From Takakia lepidozioides (lineage: Eukaryota > Streptophyta > Takakiopsida > Takakiales > Takakiaceae): DNA of 64,000 nucleotides. The notes below the pieces were generated by a model. The model searched no databases. It was not told where the DNA came from and saw only the letters and a list, made by a program, of their open reading frames with translations. The stretch's first letter is position 1, and each line of letters begins with the position of its first letter. Location of the stretch: positions 27,776,001-27,840,000 of the forward strand of contig CM060731.1 in NCBI GenBank assembly GCA_030704615.1. Reading direction: 5' to 3'. The translations under genes and the position numbers were made by a program. This document shows positions 21,441 to 34,809 of the stretch, one piece after another.

Positions 21441-24400
21441 AGTCTTATCTATCGACTTGCTAAAAGGATGACCAGCTGACCCCCACTTTAAATCTGAAGG
21501 AAACACCCAGCTATACAAGATAATAATCTTCTTCGGATTTCCAAACAAGCTTTAATCCACCCTGGAGAAAAGATTGCAACAAGATTAAAGGTTCAGTCAA
21601 CCTCCCTCTCCCATCCCTGTGGCCCTTTCATTCAATAACAAGTTCAAAAGGCTCAGTGAAAGCAGTCCTGACTTGAGCATGGCTTGTTTTGGCGTTTTAA
21701 ACATAGTTGTGAATGCAACTCCCAGCACTCCTTTATCTTTAAATGTCCTGCAAACCAAGCATGTCGTCTTTCATTGGAACTCTGAAATCAAAGAAACTTC
21801 ACAAGCACAGAAGCATAGCTGGTGAGTGACATGGTTTCTAGGACCCACCAGCTTTTGGCACACTGAGGATTGAAGGAGGCCACTGAAAGTGCCCTAAACC
21901 AGCACTAGTTTTGGAGTGCAAAAGGCTTGTTATAATGTCATCTCATCAAGCATGCATATCAACATTGGACCCAAATACTACTAAATATGGTGTAATTTTA
22001 TCACCTACACACTTCTTATCGTTTATGGCATCACAAGATGTCTTGCCCTCAAACAAACCCCTCGTCCCCAAAACCTCCTCTACATCAATCTAATGTGAAA
22101 CTACATGCAATTTTTGCAGGTAAAAAAGGAGGGTAGACGAGAAACCGAGGGGAATATGCTTCAAAAAGGAGGAAATAATCCCTAGCAACTAGTGCTCTCA
22201 CATTCTCCATTCGAACCACCACCTGTAAGCGAGAATGACGTGAGAATGACCTGAATCCCAGTCATTGCCGTTGTTAGACTGGCTCCCTTTTGTTGCAATC
22301 TCTGCTTAAACCACTGTCACACCTGAAATGCATTGTGGGAACACATTTGTCTGAGGAGGAACTTCTAGGAGTGTCTCGTGTAGAACTCAAACAAACTACA
22401 ATACTCCTCTGTCAGGGAAGTAGAATTTTTTTGCGTCCATAGCAGACAAATGGGACACAATAGGCTATGGTAAAGAGATCACTGCACCTTGTCATTGCGG
22501 ACAGCAATGGTGGCTCTTTGTGGGACAAAAGAGTTGGCACTTGCTAACACATCAATATCCCGAGGGTGTATTCCCTGCCCACATCCCAAACTCAACACGT
22601 CATTATCAGCAGACCATTCAAAACACAAGCTATACTGAAAATCCACCTCACAAGTTTTCAAATACAGAGAGAATCGCGACTTTCAAGGAGAAATGTACAC
22701 GTCCACCGATTTGTCTGGAAATTTTGTGATACTTCTTCTTATAAAGCACTTGGGATTGCTTTGTCAGCCAGAGTTTCTGGCACGAAATCACATGGTAAAA
22801 CATACGGTGAAGATACATTACACATTCAGGCATTACATGAAAAGATTAGATAAGCATGTGTGGCATCCATACATATACCACAACTTCTTGATTCTAGGTG
22901 AAGAACAAAAATCTTATTAGGCTCGCTGAGCATTATCTCCAGAGGATGTGTGCATACAAACCTAAATATTGTGCCAGTATACATATCAAGGTGCCCTCAC
23001 CAATTCAGCTGAAGTGAGACACAGAGAGTGCCATGACCCATCTTTGTTGATTCGAACAACATTATATTTCACCCCTCCCTCTAGCGTTGTTATGTGTGAG
23101 CCCTTTTTCCTGATGTGTTGAAGAGTGAGATGAACCCTTGTCTTCCTCTCCTTTCTTACCCTGCACGAATTCCTCTGTGCTAAAACCTTTACATATTTGG
23201 GGATTGTACAGCTGAGACTTTTGTGGAGTCTTTAGTGGAATTGCACCCAGAGATGGTCTCATTCAGTTACTACCAAGAGAGATCCACCTCCACCTCCAAC
23301 AAAGAGAGGCAAAGGGTTGAGACGCAACATCTCCTTCGCATATAGCCAACGTGAAAGACAAGCGCCATAATGTCTTATGAACACAGTCGAATATGATGGT
23401 TCATGGACAGAGAAAGGTCCTGGAATTTGAAGGGATGCTAAGACTCTGCCCACCTCAGGAAGAGCTGCAGACCATTTATTGATACTACAGCTTTGTCTTA
23501 ATTTGAATGAAGAAGTGGGTATCTCAAGAAGACAGATCGCAATAGGTGAAGCTGTGTCTGTCCCACCGTATTTGGAAAGTGGTTTGTCAAGAATCTGACC
23601 TACTAGACACTCATTCTGACCTAAATTTTCACAGGAAATAACTGTAGTTTCTAAACCTAGAAAACATCTGTGGAATTCAATGCATCGGCAATCCCCCGAA
23701 CAGAGCCCTTGCCAGATGTTGTAAGTGCACTCCATCCATGTTTTCCCTGAGTGCCTACAGGCAGGGCAAGACTTCGAATTGCATGAAACGAAAGTTACCA
23801 AAAGAAATCCCCAAAGACTCCACTTGCAATAGGAACATTAGGCACTAGAGCAACTATCCCCGATCATGGACAAACTTGTGGGCATACTGGAGGTCTCAGG
23901 TTTCATATTGGGTTACCCATGCCGATAATACCACCATTGGTGACATCCATCCATCCATCCATCCATCCACCAATGTCACCAATGTCACCAATGTCGTCAA
24001 TGTCGGCCCGATTTTCCATCCATCCGTAGCATGCACGGATGAAGTCCGATGAACGAGCGGCTTGAACGAAAAATGTAGCACGGAACGAGCTGCACACATA
24101 GGTCTTTATGGCGCCCCCAACAGAGAAAAACTCCGCCCGTCAGGAATTTTTTGAAGTTTCGAAATTGCAGGATTTTGGGTGGAGGGGGCACGGCAGTTGA
24201 CCGTCGACGTGGCAAGTGGCAGTAGCCACATGGGTGGGATTTTGCGACGGGGGGCAATGCAGGGGTTGGAGTGGGGGGCTTGTGAGGCCCTCCCCAAAAC
24301 GCCGAGGAACAGGGGGCGGCTCGAATGAGCTGGCCCTGGCAAATAATGGGAAAGCTCAACGTGGCCCGGAAAACGTCGCCGGATTCAGGCGAAATTGATT

Positions 24401-25482
24401 CAGGCGAAATTCTGGCCACCGATTGCCTGACTTGGAGGAGGCCGGAAATTTCACAAAATCCCACATCCCAAATGCAATTTAGGGAATTTTTGGGAAATTC
24501 TTGGGCAGGCTTGTGTAGTTCTTGGCCTATGAGGGACTGACCGTTGGAATTCCCAAATAAAGGAGAATTTGGGGTCCCAATTGGGCCTATACCATTTTCT
24601 TTGTAAATTCTCTTTTTGGACCCCCATTCCAGTCACATACAAAGCACCCCCCCCTTCATTTTGGCAGATTGGGGTGAAATTTGGTGCTAGGGTTTGGGAT
24701 TGTGCACTTCACAGGAATATAGCACTTTTTCTCCCAGGAAAATAATTTGGGATCATGGATAATTTGCTTGGTCAAACATGAATTTTTTCTTTGTTTTTTC
24801 CATTTTCAAAAAAATGCACCGTCTTCAAATGTTATAATCTCCCAAACTACACGGTGGAATCTCCCTAAATTTGGGGGGCTTGTGCATCTTGTAGGTAGGA
24901 AGCAGTTTGTACGGTTCATCCACATGGATGAACGTTGGTGGGCAGGTAGCCGCTGACGTGTGAGGGTGGGTCCCGGAATTGTCCAAAAACCCAAAAACAC
25001 CTCTCGTCCTTTAGGGGTTAACATCCCTATCAACTTGAACGAAGCATTCCTTCTGTGCCAATGAGTTCAGATGATATCCCGATCGCCTGACCGCTATGGC
25101 GAAACAGGCTCTGCTTCATACCATTGTGAATGAGAGTTCAAGCTCGGACGAGAACGGCTCCAATAGGGTTCGCACATTCCCCGGAAGATGTGGCACATCG
25201 TCACGGGAAGCAGTTGGTCGCTCCCTCTATTCCAACAAATGGTATGGTGGACGGGAAGTCCAACTTCGACTCAAATTACAACAGTAAATCCACTGCTGCA
25301 AGCAAGGCCCAGTACTGGTCCCCCTTTTGCTGTTTCGTGCTGTCGTCTAACATCAACCCACAAATTTGACACTGACTTGTGATGCTCATGGCTTTGGTAG
25401 ATTCGTTCTGATGTGTTTGAGGCTGTGCTTAAAGCTGTTGTTGCTGGTGGTTGTAGCCTGGTCTATGCGAGGCTGTGGTTGA
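21441..25482. other. Long intergenic region with a small ATCC microsatellite
   Basis: I see no convincing gene over 4 kb. A (CCAT)n run at about 23945-23970 merges into a short CACCAATGT tandem repeat up to 24000. Open frames near 24000-24500 are Pro/Arg-rich on one strand only by composition. Split exons of an unrecognised gene could be missed here. Confidence 0.4.
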
Positions 25483-25623
25483 AGCTATGGCTGCTCAGCT
25501 ACCCACTCATGTTTTTCACAGAAAAATCCAAGATCAGCAGACTTCAGACACATGTGCTCAAACCAGGTCCTTTGGATTGAGAGTTCGTTGAACCTTACTT
25601 GGGTGAAAGCAGAGCTAGCTGAC

Positions 25624-28134
25624 ATGATGCAAGGTCGAGTACAATCTGGTGATGGCTCAAGTATCAATGTACAGCATGGAGAGCACAGCGCAGATTGCAA
25701 CAGGTAATGCTTTTATGAGAATTCAAGGGTGCCAATGCAAAGAGCCAAAGTTGGTGGAGTAGAATTTCCAAATAGATGACTCTGAGGTGTAGTGACCTAT
25801 TTTTGTAGCAAGAGGCCTCGCTATGGTGTTTGAGAATTATCGCGTGCCTGAGTTTGAAGGTTTTCAACTAACAGTTTGAAGTCATGCAGGAAGGCAGGCT
25901 GGAATCAGGCTCAGTTGTTTGTTGGAAATCATAGTGGCGGCAGGGGTAGGGGCCCCAACAGCACCACTACTCCTGAAAGAAGACCAAGAGAGGGACTCAA
26001 TCAGGCCTCTTATGGCATTCGTAGGTATGTGAGGTCACTATGTAAGGCAGGGCGACTGAAAGAAGCGCTGCACATTTTGAACCAACCAGGCATTCATGCA
26101 AACTCCAATACTTATGTCCACCTCTTACGGGAGTGTATCAACTTGAAAGACGTAGCCAACGGAAAGCAGGTGCATGCCCACATCATGCAAAGTGGATTCA
26201 AGCCAAATATCTTTCTACTCAATGCCCTTATCAACATGTATGCCAAGTGTGGGAGTGTTGTGGATGCCCGTCAAGTGTTTGACAAAATGCCTGAACGAGA
26301 TATGTTTACTTGGACTATGATGATAACAGGGTATGCTAAGCATGGGAATGCTGAGGAGGCTTTCAAAATATATGAACAAATGCAACGGGAAGAGGTGACT
26401 CCAGATAGAGTCACATTCATTTGCATTCTCAACGCATGTGCCAGCCTAGGACGCCTGGGAAAGGGCAAAGAGATTCATGAAGACATTATCAAAGCTGGAA
26501 TTGTGCCAGATATCATCCTGGAGAATACCCTTATCGATATGTATGCCAAATGCAGGAGTATGAAGGATGCAAGTCACGTGTTTGACAGGATGACTAAACG
26601 GGACGTGGTCTCATGGAGTGTGATGATTGCAGGATGTGCTCAGCATGGTTGTGGTAGGGAGGCTTTTGAGCTCTATGAGCAAATGCAACAGGAACGGGTA
26701 ACACCCAACAGGGTCACATTCATAAGTGTTCTCAATGCTTGTGCAAGCCTAGGAGCCCTGGAAAAGGGGAAAGAGGTCCATGCTGACATCATCAAAGCTG
26801 GGATTGCAGAATATATTAATCTGGAGACTGCACTTGTCGACATGTATGCCAAATGCGGGAGCATGAAGGATGCGAAAGAAGTGTTTGACGGTATGGTTAA
26901 CCGAGATGTGGTCTCATGGAGTGCAATGATTGCAGGATATTCTCAACATGGTCATGGTGAAGAGGCTCTGAAAGTCTATGAGCAAATGCAACAGGAAGGA
27001 GTAACACCCAACAGGGTCACATTCATCTCTGTTCTTGATGCATGTATTAACCTAGGGGCCCTGGAAAAAGGCAAGCAGGTCCATGCTGACATCATGGAAG
27101 CTAGAATTGCATCTTATATTAATCTGGACAATACCCTCATTAACATGTATGCCAAATGCGGGAGTGTAAACGAGGCTCGTCAGGTGTTCAACAAAATGGC
27201 TAATCGAGATGTGATCTCGTGGAATGCAATGATGGCAGGATATTCTCAGCATGGGTGTGGTAGAGAGGTCTTTCGCCTATTGGAACAAATGTTGGAGGAA
27301 GGCTTGAAACTGGACAGTATTACCTTTCTATCTGTTCTCTATGCCTGTAGCCATCTAGGCTTAGTGCATGAGGGCCAACACTACTTCGATTTCATGTGTC
27401 GAGATCATGGTCTCAAACCTACCATGGACCATTTTGGCTGCATGGTGGACCTTCTTGGCCGTGCAGGGCTATTCAATGAGGTGGAGGACTTCATGAACAA
27501 AATGCCAATAGAACCGGATACTTCAGTGTGGGGGGCCTTGCTTGGTGCCTGCAGAATTCATGGCAATGTGGAGCTCGGTGAAAATGCGGCAAAATGTGTG
27601 ATGAAGTGCAAACCACAGCACCCTGCAGCGTACGTGCTGCTATCAAACATCTATGCTGCGGCTGGTAGGTGGGACGATAAAGAAAAGGTGAGAAAAATGA
27701 TGGAGGATAGAGGTGTGAGAAAGGATCCAGGGCACAGCTGTGTGGAGGTCGACAACGAGGTGCATATATTTACAGTAGAAGACAAAGTACATCCACGGAT
27801 TGAGGAAATCCATGCTGAGCTGAAGAGATTATATGTGCAGATGAAGGATGCAGGGTATGTGCCTGACACACGCTTTGTATTGCGTGATTTGGAGGAGGAG
27901 GAAAGGGAACTTTCTCTTTGCCACCACAGTGAGAAGCTTGCTATTGCCTTTGCCCTCATCAGCACACCTCCCCAGACATCTATTCGTATTATCAAAAACT
28001 TGCGAGTGTGTGGTGACTGCCACACTGCTACCAAGTTCATCTCAAAGATTGTTGGGCGAACAGTTGTCCTACGGGATGTCAACCGCTTTCACCACTTCGA
28101 GGATGGGGTTTGTTCATGTGGAGATTACTGGTGA
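25624..28134 (+). CDS. PLS-class pentatricopeptide repeat protein with E and DYW domains
   Basis: Such proteins act in mitochondria or plastids, where PPR motifs bind RNA base by base and the DYW deaminase converts C to U. From about 25950 the frame encodes tandem P, L and S motifs (repeated [21 protein letters not shown], then [17 protein letters not shown], then [20 protein letters not shown]), then E motifs and a DYW domain. The deaminase zinc site is HSE, with CGDCH about 30 residues later, and the protein ends CGDYW. The main exon is open from 25858 but has no ATG before the PPRs. A 5' exon at 25624-25703 with donor ACAG/GTAATG joins in phase to an acceptor at 25889; an ATG at 25552 in the same open frame is an alternative. 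The organelle targeting peptide is therefore not settled. The PPR-to-DYW part is intact and looks functional. Confidence 0.88.
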
Positions 28135-28957
28135 AACAAGCAACATTCATGATAGCATGGCTTTAAAACTTAGGATGGAATTGTAATTTGGCAGTAGTCT
28201 GATTACCATAGAGTAATCTTGAAAGAACCTTCATTGGATGTGACCATCAGCACGGCACATTCTGGGAGTTGCCCATGGTGATCATCACAATGCAAATATT
28301 GTTTTTATGGAGATAGAGGAACATGATATAGCTGGAGATATCCAGTAGCTTGACATCTGCTCCTTTTCATGGTACAAGAACCGAAGAGGCTTTCAAATCG
28401 TTACCCCGGATCTTGATCCACCACATGCAAGACTTGAGTGCCAGTTTTGGGATGATGAAACAACCATGGGTACTAGAAAGATTCTCACTAACCACAGCTT
28501 CATATATCAGCCCAGCACTTCCTGAGATGATATTTGATACAAAACTTTGAAAGACGTTTACCTTACAGGCAGAGTTCATGCTGCCTGCAACTCTATAGCT
28601 CTATAAACCCTTTCCTTCCCAGTGTGAATTGGCTTATGATCGTCCTCCATGTGGCAAGCAAAGAATTCCTGCTTCTGTTTATGGCTTGAAAGATGCCACA
28701 TGTCAACCAGTCCAGGATCAAACTACCTCACAGCAATTGAAGCTTTTACAAGGACTGAAATTAGCAAAAGGAAAGAACCGAAAAAAAAAAAAAAGAAGAA
28801 AGAGACAGACTTTTGACTCACCCCAAAGCAGGGGAGGGAAAGAGAGAGGCGTGGACTGTGAGTTGAGACTGACTGTGCAAGGCATGTCCAGAGAGTGAAA
28901 AAGAGTGTGGGGTTTCGGCTGACAACGGTGGGCTAGCTGAAGGAGGAGGACAGAGTA
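28135..28957. other. Spacer between the PPR and OEP7-like genes
   Basis: No gene is seen. A poly(A)-rich purine tract lies at about 28779-28805. The last few hundred bases should include the 5' leader and promoter of the gene at 28958. Confidence 0.4.
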
Positions 28958-29179
28958 ATGGGTGCGGTAGAAACTTTGATCATACTGGGAGTAGCGATTT
29001 TGCTGGGGTGGGGTGCAGTTGAGTTGACGTGCAAGCCTTGCCTGCAAACTGGACGCTCCGCATTGAACAGATCGCTGGATCCTGATTATGACCCTGACGA
29101 TGACATTGCCACCCCCTATGTGGAAGCCCCTCGAAAAGACGAAGAGAGTTTCCTAGCAGCCCTAAGAAGCCACATATAG
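28958..29179 (+). CDS. OEP7-like chloroplast outer-envelope membrane protein
   Basis: A 73-residue protein. Residues 4-24 form one hydrophobic segment (ETLIILGVAILLGWGAVELT), followed by a positively charged stretch with K, R and R, then an acidic tail rich in DPD. The pattern LGW.A.E...KP.L...R..L..S.DP...PDD matches the plant outer-envelope protein 7 (OEP7/OEP14) family. That family is inserted directly into the plastid outer membrane by its signal-anchor segment, with no cleaved transit peptide. Its length is close to the family norm of about 65-70 residues. The in-frame ATG has context AGTAATGGG. The assignment is by pattern from memory of the family, and the protein's biochemical role is not known. 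Confidence 0.72.
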   Translation: MGAVETLIILGVAILLGWGAVELTCKPCLQTGRSALNRSLDPDYDPDDDIATPYVEAPRKDEESFLAALRSHI

Positions 29180-32100
29180 GCCAAAGCAGTGTGTGACAGA
29201 CCGAGGTGACAGGTAGTAGGTGACAGGCAGGAGTTGTAGTAAGATTCCTGTAGCGGATGCTTCCATTTCAAAATGTGGATGCTTGTGGGAATATCTGCAA
29301 GAGCTTTGGACCGTTATATCTCATTCTACAGCGATGACTTTTGTTTTCATTGTTTTCTCCACCCTTGGTAAGTCATCTCACTCTCTATGATTAGTGGATC
29401 AAGAAATTTCAGAGTTTTTGAAAGGATGACCGAGTTAGGACACTGTGGGTCATAGCCAATGTACCATCATAGCCATGAGGATACGGGTACATTGTGCGTC
29501 ATCACGGGAAGAGTACACCTCCCGCTCGGCGAGACTGCCTGTTACTATGACAGTCAGTAGGTGGAGGCCGGGTTCTAACCTGCTCCATCCCCCTCCTTTG
29601 CAGAAGGCAAATGGAGCACAGGCCAGGCCCCTCTATCCTCTCTGCTTTTTTTTTTCCATCTGGCTCTTGGACGATGTAGATGCAGTCAGGCTTTGACGTC
29701 CCGGTTGCCCAAGACGTCCCGGTTCCACGGAACACAGCCATGACATTGACCCATCCTCCGAGCTCAGGCATCTATCTACCTCCCGGCTACTACCCTTTTA
29801 CATTTGTCTACTGATGTTTGGGACCTTTTACAACACATTTACAAAAAAAGTCATGAATGTTCGTCGGCATCTTTAAGAAAAATCGGCCTCTATCAAGTTC
29901 AAGAACCAGTGCGAGCAAGGAGCTGGTCCACCGCCATTTAATGGAGACAAACAAGGTACAGCTCCAAGCTCCTACGCCAGCATTTTGGTGTGCTTCAGTT
30001 CCTCACCCTGCCGTTTCTCCTGGTCGATCAACTGGAGACGTGTAACAACAACAGTCGAAATTAGCGATCAAATCAAGCTTGCCATCGAGATAGATTGATC
30101 ATAAAGTATCGAGGAGGTTACGTATGCACAAAAACTTTGTTCTGGCAGTGAACTGCAAGGTAAAGTTCTAGCGTGAATTAATCTACGTGATGTATCCGTG
30201 GATGAGAATGAACGTCATCGGCATCTGAGCAACCGAGGAGCAGCTTAAAGGCCTTACCATATAGCTTGGAAGGCCACCAAGTTGCGCTGATAAACATACA
30301 CTACTCCTGAAACAACACCTGTCCATAGCATGTGAGGGAGATGTGCCAGAAATGCTAGTATTCTTGTTTGATCTGCATTATATCGGGATCTCGAATAATT
30401 AGTAATTTACACACAGCATATCCCGTTTCTTGTTTCATGTAAGCAGACCTGCAAAATATGTACTTAAGGCCTCTGCAGAATATTTCTGCTGGTATGCATT
30501 ACTCCTTACAAATTGAGACAAACCTAATATTCATGATCTCGGTCTTAAGGACATTTCAGTTTTCATATGAATGAGAAGGATGCATAAACTCGAACTTGGA
30601 TGATCCATAATTTAATACCAGTGAGAATGCCTGAAAGTCGCAGTGCGAGAACGTGAGGGTGGATGATCTTCAGATTGCTGCAAGCATCCCACAAAATTTC
30701 GGTGCTTTCAAAGGCTTGAATGATATCTAGCTCGCTCGGGCTGCCGCTTACTTCAACTTGGAATTATCTTGCACAGAACAATTGAGCCCGGGTATTCTAC
30801 ATACTAAAGTTCGATTCAGCACTGTTAAAGATAGAGCGAGAACTTTCTAAACGACCGGGATATGATCCTTGATGATCATTAGACAAGAATGGTGAGGCTT
30901 ATGTACACAACAAATAATTTATTGGCTGACCGCACAATTCAAGAATAACCCGGTGTACATATTATTATTTGTTCTATAGTATATGTGGAGGACTTCCGCT
31001 CTCAGAAACTAACAGAGCTCTGAGCTCAGTGTAGATAGTGCATATCAGAGAGAAACAATGGTCGTTCAGGGCCGGTACTATCTAGAATGATGAGACTTCT
31101 TGAAAGTTTTCTTCCACGGTGGACTGGTCATAAAATTAATCTAGAAATATGAGGGCAACAGGCTTGCGCCTTGCAAGTGACGGTAGTACCATATGTTGTC
31201 GATGTCAATTGATGTCGGCTTCATCTGGTTCAGTTTTGCACGCATCGTGGCTGCTATCCTGAAGGGACCAGGGGAATGTTTACATAACAACATTACACTA
31301 CACATCGTTCAACTGGTGGTCTAGCTTAAAAGTAGATGCAAAGTCTAGATCTCCAGATCATATGATAAATCGGTCTCCAACCTCCAAGAATGCATCACAT
31401 CGACCTACTGAGAACTGCACTTACATAGACCTGTCTACTTTTTGGGACTCTTGTACAGAAATACTACTTTTGTAAGATCTCTGCTCAGCTTCTTTAAAAT
31501 ATCTGCCGACATTACCACTGATCTCAATGCGTCATCTGTTTGGAACTTACCAGATTTGTCCCAGGGGCTTCTTTTTGCCAGAGAATTGATCAAGAATGTA
31601 AATGGCAACAAAGGAAAGAAACAGAAACAAGAAACGGAAGGGGTGGCAAGAGAGGGCCAGGATGTCCATTGCGAGAAGGGACGCGAGGGATGTCCGATTG
31701 AGAAGAAGTTATGAGCGATCTCCAGCGTGGCGGGGCAAGAAAAGAGGACGCGCGACGCAGAAAGTAATTGGGAGGACCAAGTTATATGTCAACTTTGCCC
31801 AGTGCTTTCCATCCGTCCAATCATCGACTCCTTATCATCCAACCCACAATGAAAGTAAGGGTTCCAAGTCTTGGCGGGGGTTATTATGAAGGTCCACAGC
31901 AGAGAGTGTGTGGCAGCAGCCAATAGCGGGGCTTGCCATGGGGTGGGCCTTGGAGAAGCGGAGCAGCCTTCTGTTAGGGTCCACAATGCTAATAAGTAAT
32001 AACCAGTTCCTCCTCTCCTCAGCGACACCACAATGGACTCACTAAGGCCCGCTTAGAAGTTTAAGGGCCAGGAAGTAACAGCAAAATAAGCAACCTGTCC

Positions 32101-33753
32101 TCAAATAGAGTTATTATGTCTGTCGCCCTGAGATACTATTATTGATTAACTGTTATGGTTCAAGTACATGGGGGTGCCTTTCAGACTTGCTTGTCACTTC
32201 CCCAAATCATGGGGCTTCTACCAGTAGAAGGATAGAGCGCAAGCATTTGCCCACAGATGGACAAATATTGAAGCTGCTTATGACGACGACGACGGGAGAC
32301 CACTCGTGCTCCCGTCGTCGCATCCCTCGATGACATATGCCCCTTTGTTTCATTAGGGGGAATTGGAGATAATATTGGAGAGGTTGTTCTTCCCCTGAAC
32401 GTTTTTGGTTTGTGAGTCACGTCTATCAGCACTTTGTTGGTGTCTTCCACGTCATAGGGTTGTTATATGAAATCTACAGATGAATATTTGAAACGAAGAA
32501 AGCAGAGTCTGTATACTATGAAACCTTGAGACAACACATCTTTCTCAAAACCCAGCTCACCTTGGTCTTTTCTGGGACAAAATGGGATTCAGCCAAATTT
32601 GCAATATCTGGTCAGGACTCTCTTTCAGGAATCAGTCCTACGATATTAGTAGGGAACGTTAGAGCAAAGCAAGGCTATGACAAAATCTTGGCATCAATCC
32701 CTCCGCTTTGGCTTCATACCCTGTAAGTGGGACCTATCCAGCCCACACGCAACTTCTGGGCCCTCTGCATTTTAAACAATCAGCTTGAGCACCATCTTAT
32801 TCGTTCAACATGCTGACAGCCATCACCTAACAGCCTTCCCTTCCCTCATAGACACAATCGCCATGGTACTCAGCATTTGTTGTACTCAGCCCCAAACACT
32901 CTCTCCCCTCTCTCTCTCTCACCAGTTTGCATCTGCTGCTGGTCAACCCTCTCTAAAGAAATGGATCCCCAGCCACCTCCTAGCATGTCCACTATGACTT
33001 GGTCTCAACCATTTGTATCTATCTCTGGTAGACCCTTAGCTGAACTCCAGCTTGATCCCAATGAATGGTATGGTCGTGCAGATTCACAATAGGTTTGCAT
33101 AGGTCTTTGTCATATCAGCCACCCTCAGATTCATACTTTCCTTCCCCAGGGCATAGAGAAAAACCTAAGTAACTAGTACGTTACTGGTTCTTTGATGTAG
33201 CAGCAAGGGCTGCCAGAGAGGCAGGACTGCCACAAGGACAATAAAGCAAGAGAACATTTACTGCACGGTAAACAGAGAAGCAAGCCATCTTGAATCCTGA
33301 CCTGTCCGAGTATGACCACTTTCACAGCTTCGAAAGGACATATGGTGAATGCATTGAACACCATTGTGGATAAATGGGGAATTTTCCAGCTATCTCCTGG
33401 CCCATGAACTTGGCAAGCTTCTCCATGCATGGTCTATTAACTTCCCCTGGCAAGGCCTCCACCCAGCTCTGTTCCACTAGCAGCTTCCCCAACTCCGGGC
33501 ATGGCATCCCAGCTCGGGCTGCATCTCCAAACAAATTTCGACAAAATGGGTGTCGGACAGAATCAACCACCCTCGATGATTAGGAAAGGCTTCAACTTCG
33601 TTCATTGTACCCGCATCACTTATGAACAGAGACGGAAAGACATACCTCGCGACTCTTCCATGCCATCTGCGCACAGTCTCAAGTTTCTCTTGGCCCGCGC
33701 AGCTGCTTTATTTATCTCCATTCTCCATTACGCGTGAGATGGAGACCCCCCAA
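29180..33753. other. Long region without a supported gene
   Basis: I found no recognisable protein, RNA gene or transposon. A minus-strand frame at 33322-33570 (MEKLAKFMGQEIAGKFPIYP near its end) has gene-like composition, but I do not recognise it and cannot place splice sites. It may be an exon or a relic. Confidence 0.35.
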
Positions 33754-33852
33754 CTCGTCGTCCCTGCCAAGCCAAACACGGCGCTCCTCCCCCAACACGT
33801 CGTCCCTGCCAAGCCAAACACGGCGCTCCTCCCCCAACTCGTCGTCCCTGCC
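33754..33852. repeat. 42-bp minisatellite, about 2.4 copies
   Basis: The unit begins CTCGTCGTCCCTGCCAAGCC and ends GGCGCTCCTCCCCCAA. Two full copies and a partial third follow one another with only one or two differences. Confidence 0.85.
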
Positions 33853-33859
33853 TGGGTCA

Positions 33860-34055
33860 GCTCCAAAGCATTCCTACCACACCGATGCTTGATAAAACCT
33901 GCCATCATTATATTCCACGTAATCAAACAACATTGAGGTATTATGTTGAACACTTGGTGAGCATCCACAATGCTCTCACACTTAACATACATGTTGACAA
34001 GGGTGTTGTGTAGAAAATCATTCCACTTTGGATTTTGTACTAATGAACTAATGAG
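33860..34055 (-). pseudogene. Relic of a PPR gene
   Basis: The minus strand reads NTLVNMYVKCESIVDAHQVF, then WNIMMAGFIKHRCGRNALEL. This matches the L and S motifs of the PPR-DYW gene at 25-28 kb. Only about two repeats remain, with no DYW domain, and the frame runs directly into the 42-bp minisatellite. It is most likely a fragment of a former paralogue. Confidence 0.75.
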
Positions 34056-34216
34056 AGACAGACATAAATATCTGAACCTGCTGCAATGCCTGCTTGGTGT
34101 AAAGTCTGTAGAGCCTCTTCTGTACCTTGCAAGAGACAGACACAAGTATCTGGATATGCTGAATGACTCTTGGTTTAAAGGCTGTAGAGCCGAGCCTCAT
34201 GTACCTTGCAAACTCC
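34055..34216. repeat. Diverged tandem duplication of about 80 bp
   Basis: GAGACAGACATAAATATCTG...GTACCTTGCAA is followed at once by GAGACAGACACAAGTATCTG...GTACCTTGCAA. The two copies are imperfect. They adjoin the PPR relic. Confidence 0.6.
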
Positions 34217-34809
34217 AGGGAGAAAACCTTGTGCATCTTACTTCCATGCCTGCTCAGGAAGAACAACCTGCCGCTGCTGCTTCTACTTCCAGTTGACCAT
34301 CTGCCCACGCAAGTTTATTATAGCTATGGATCCACATGGAATCAATTTTATGCTTGAAATCCAGCCCTCTCGGACAACTTCAGCTATCTCTGCCTCTGCA
34401 CCGATCATGTATAGATCCTTACTTGAACCTTAAACCCAGAAGAGGCATAAAAGACACCTTCTCTTCCTCCTCTTTTGGAAGCTCTGGTCATGGTCGAGGT
34501 GCCTGATTTTGTCAACTGTGTTGCTGCTATTGCTGATTCCAGTTGACCATCTACCCATATAGGCTTCTTCTAGCTTGAAATTCTCCCTCTTGGATGAATT
34601 TGGAACCACACTCTATCCCTAGTGCCACTGCACAAATCATGTGTACAAAGTGCTTGAAAATTCAAGCTCTAAACTACAAATATATGCAGCTCACACAAGA
34701 GGGCTTGTTGAGTGAGGGTTGGTTCAATACTCCTTGGGTGAAAGGAAAACTAATTGCCATCCCAAAAGATCCAGAACAGTCCAGTGATTGTGAAAGATAT
34801 CAGGCTACG

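Noticed and set aside
23997-24464. A 155-residue minus-strand frame
   Set aside because: Composition-driven (Pro, Ser, Arg); no domain, no splice context, and overlapping frames on both strands are equally open.
28718-29047. A 109-residue minus-strand frame across the OEP7-like gene
   Set aside because: It arises from antisense of a purine-rich tract. The plus-strand frame has a recognisable membrane-protein pattern.
33322-33570. An 82-residue minus-strand frame as a gene
   Set aside because: Gene-like composition, but no family is recognised and no start, splice or neighbouring exon can be supported.
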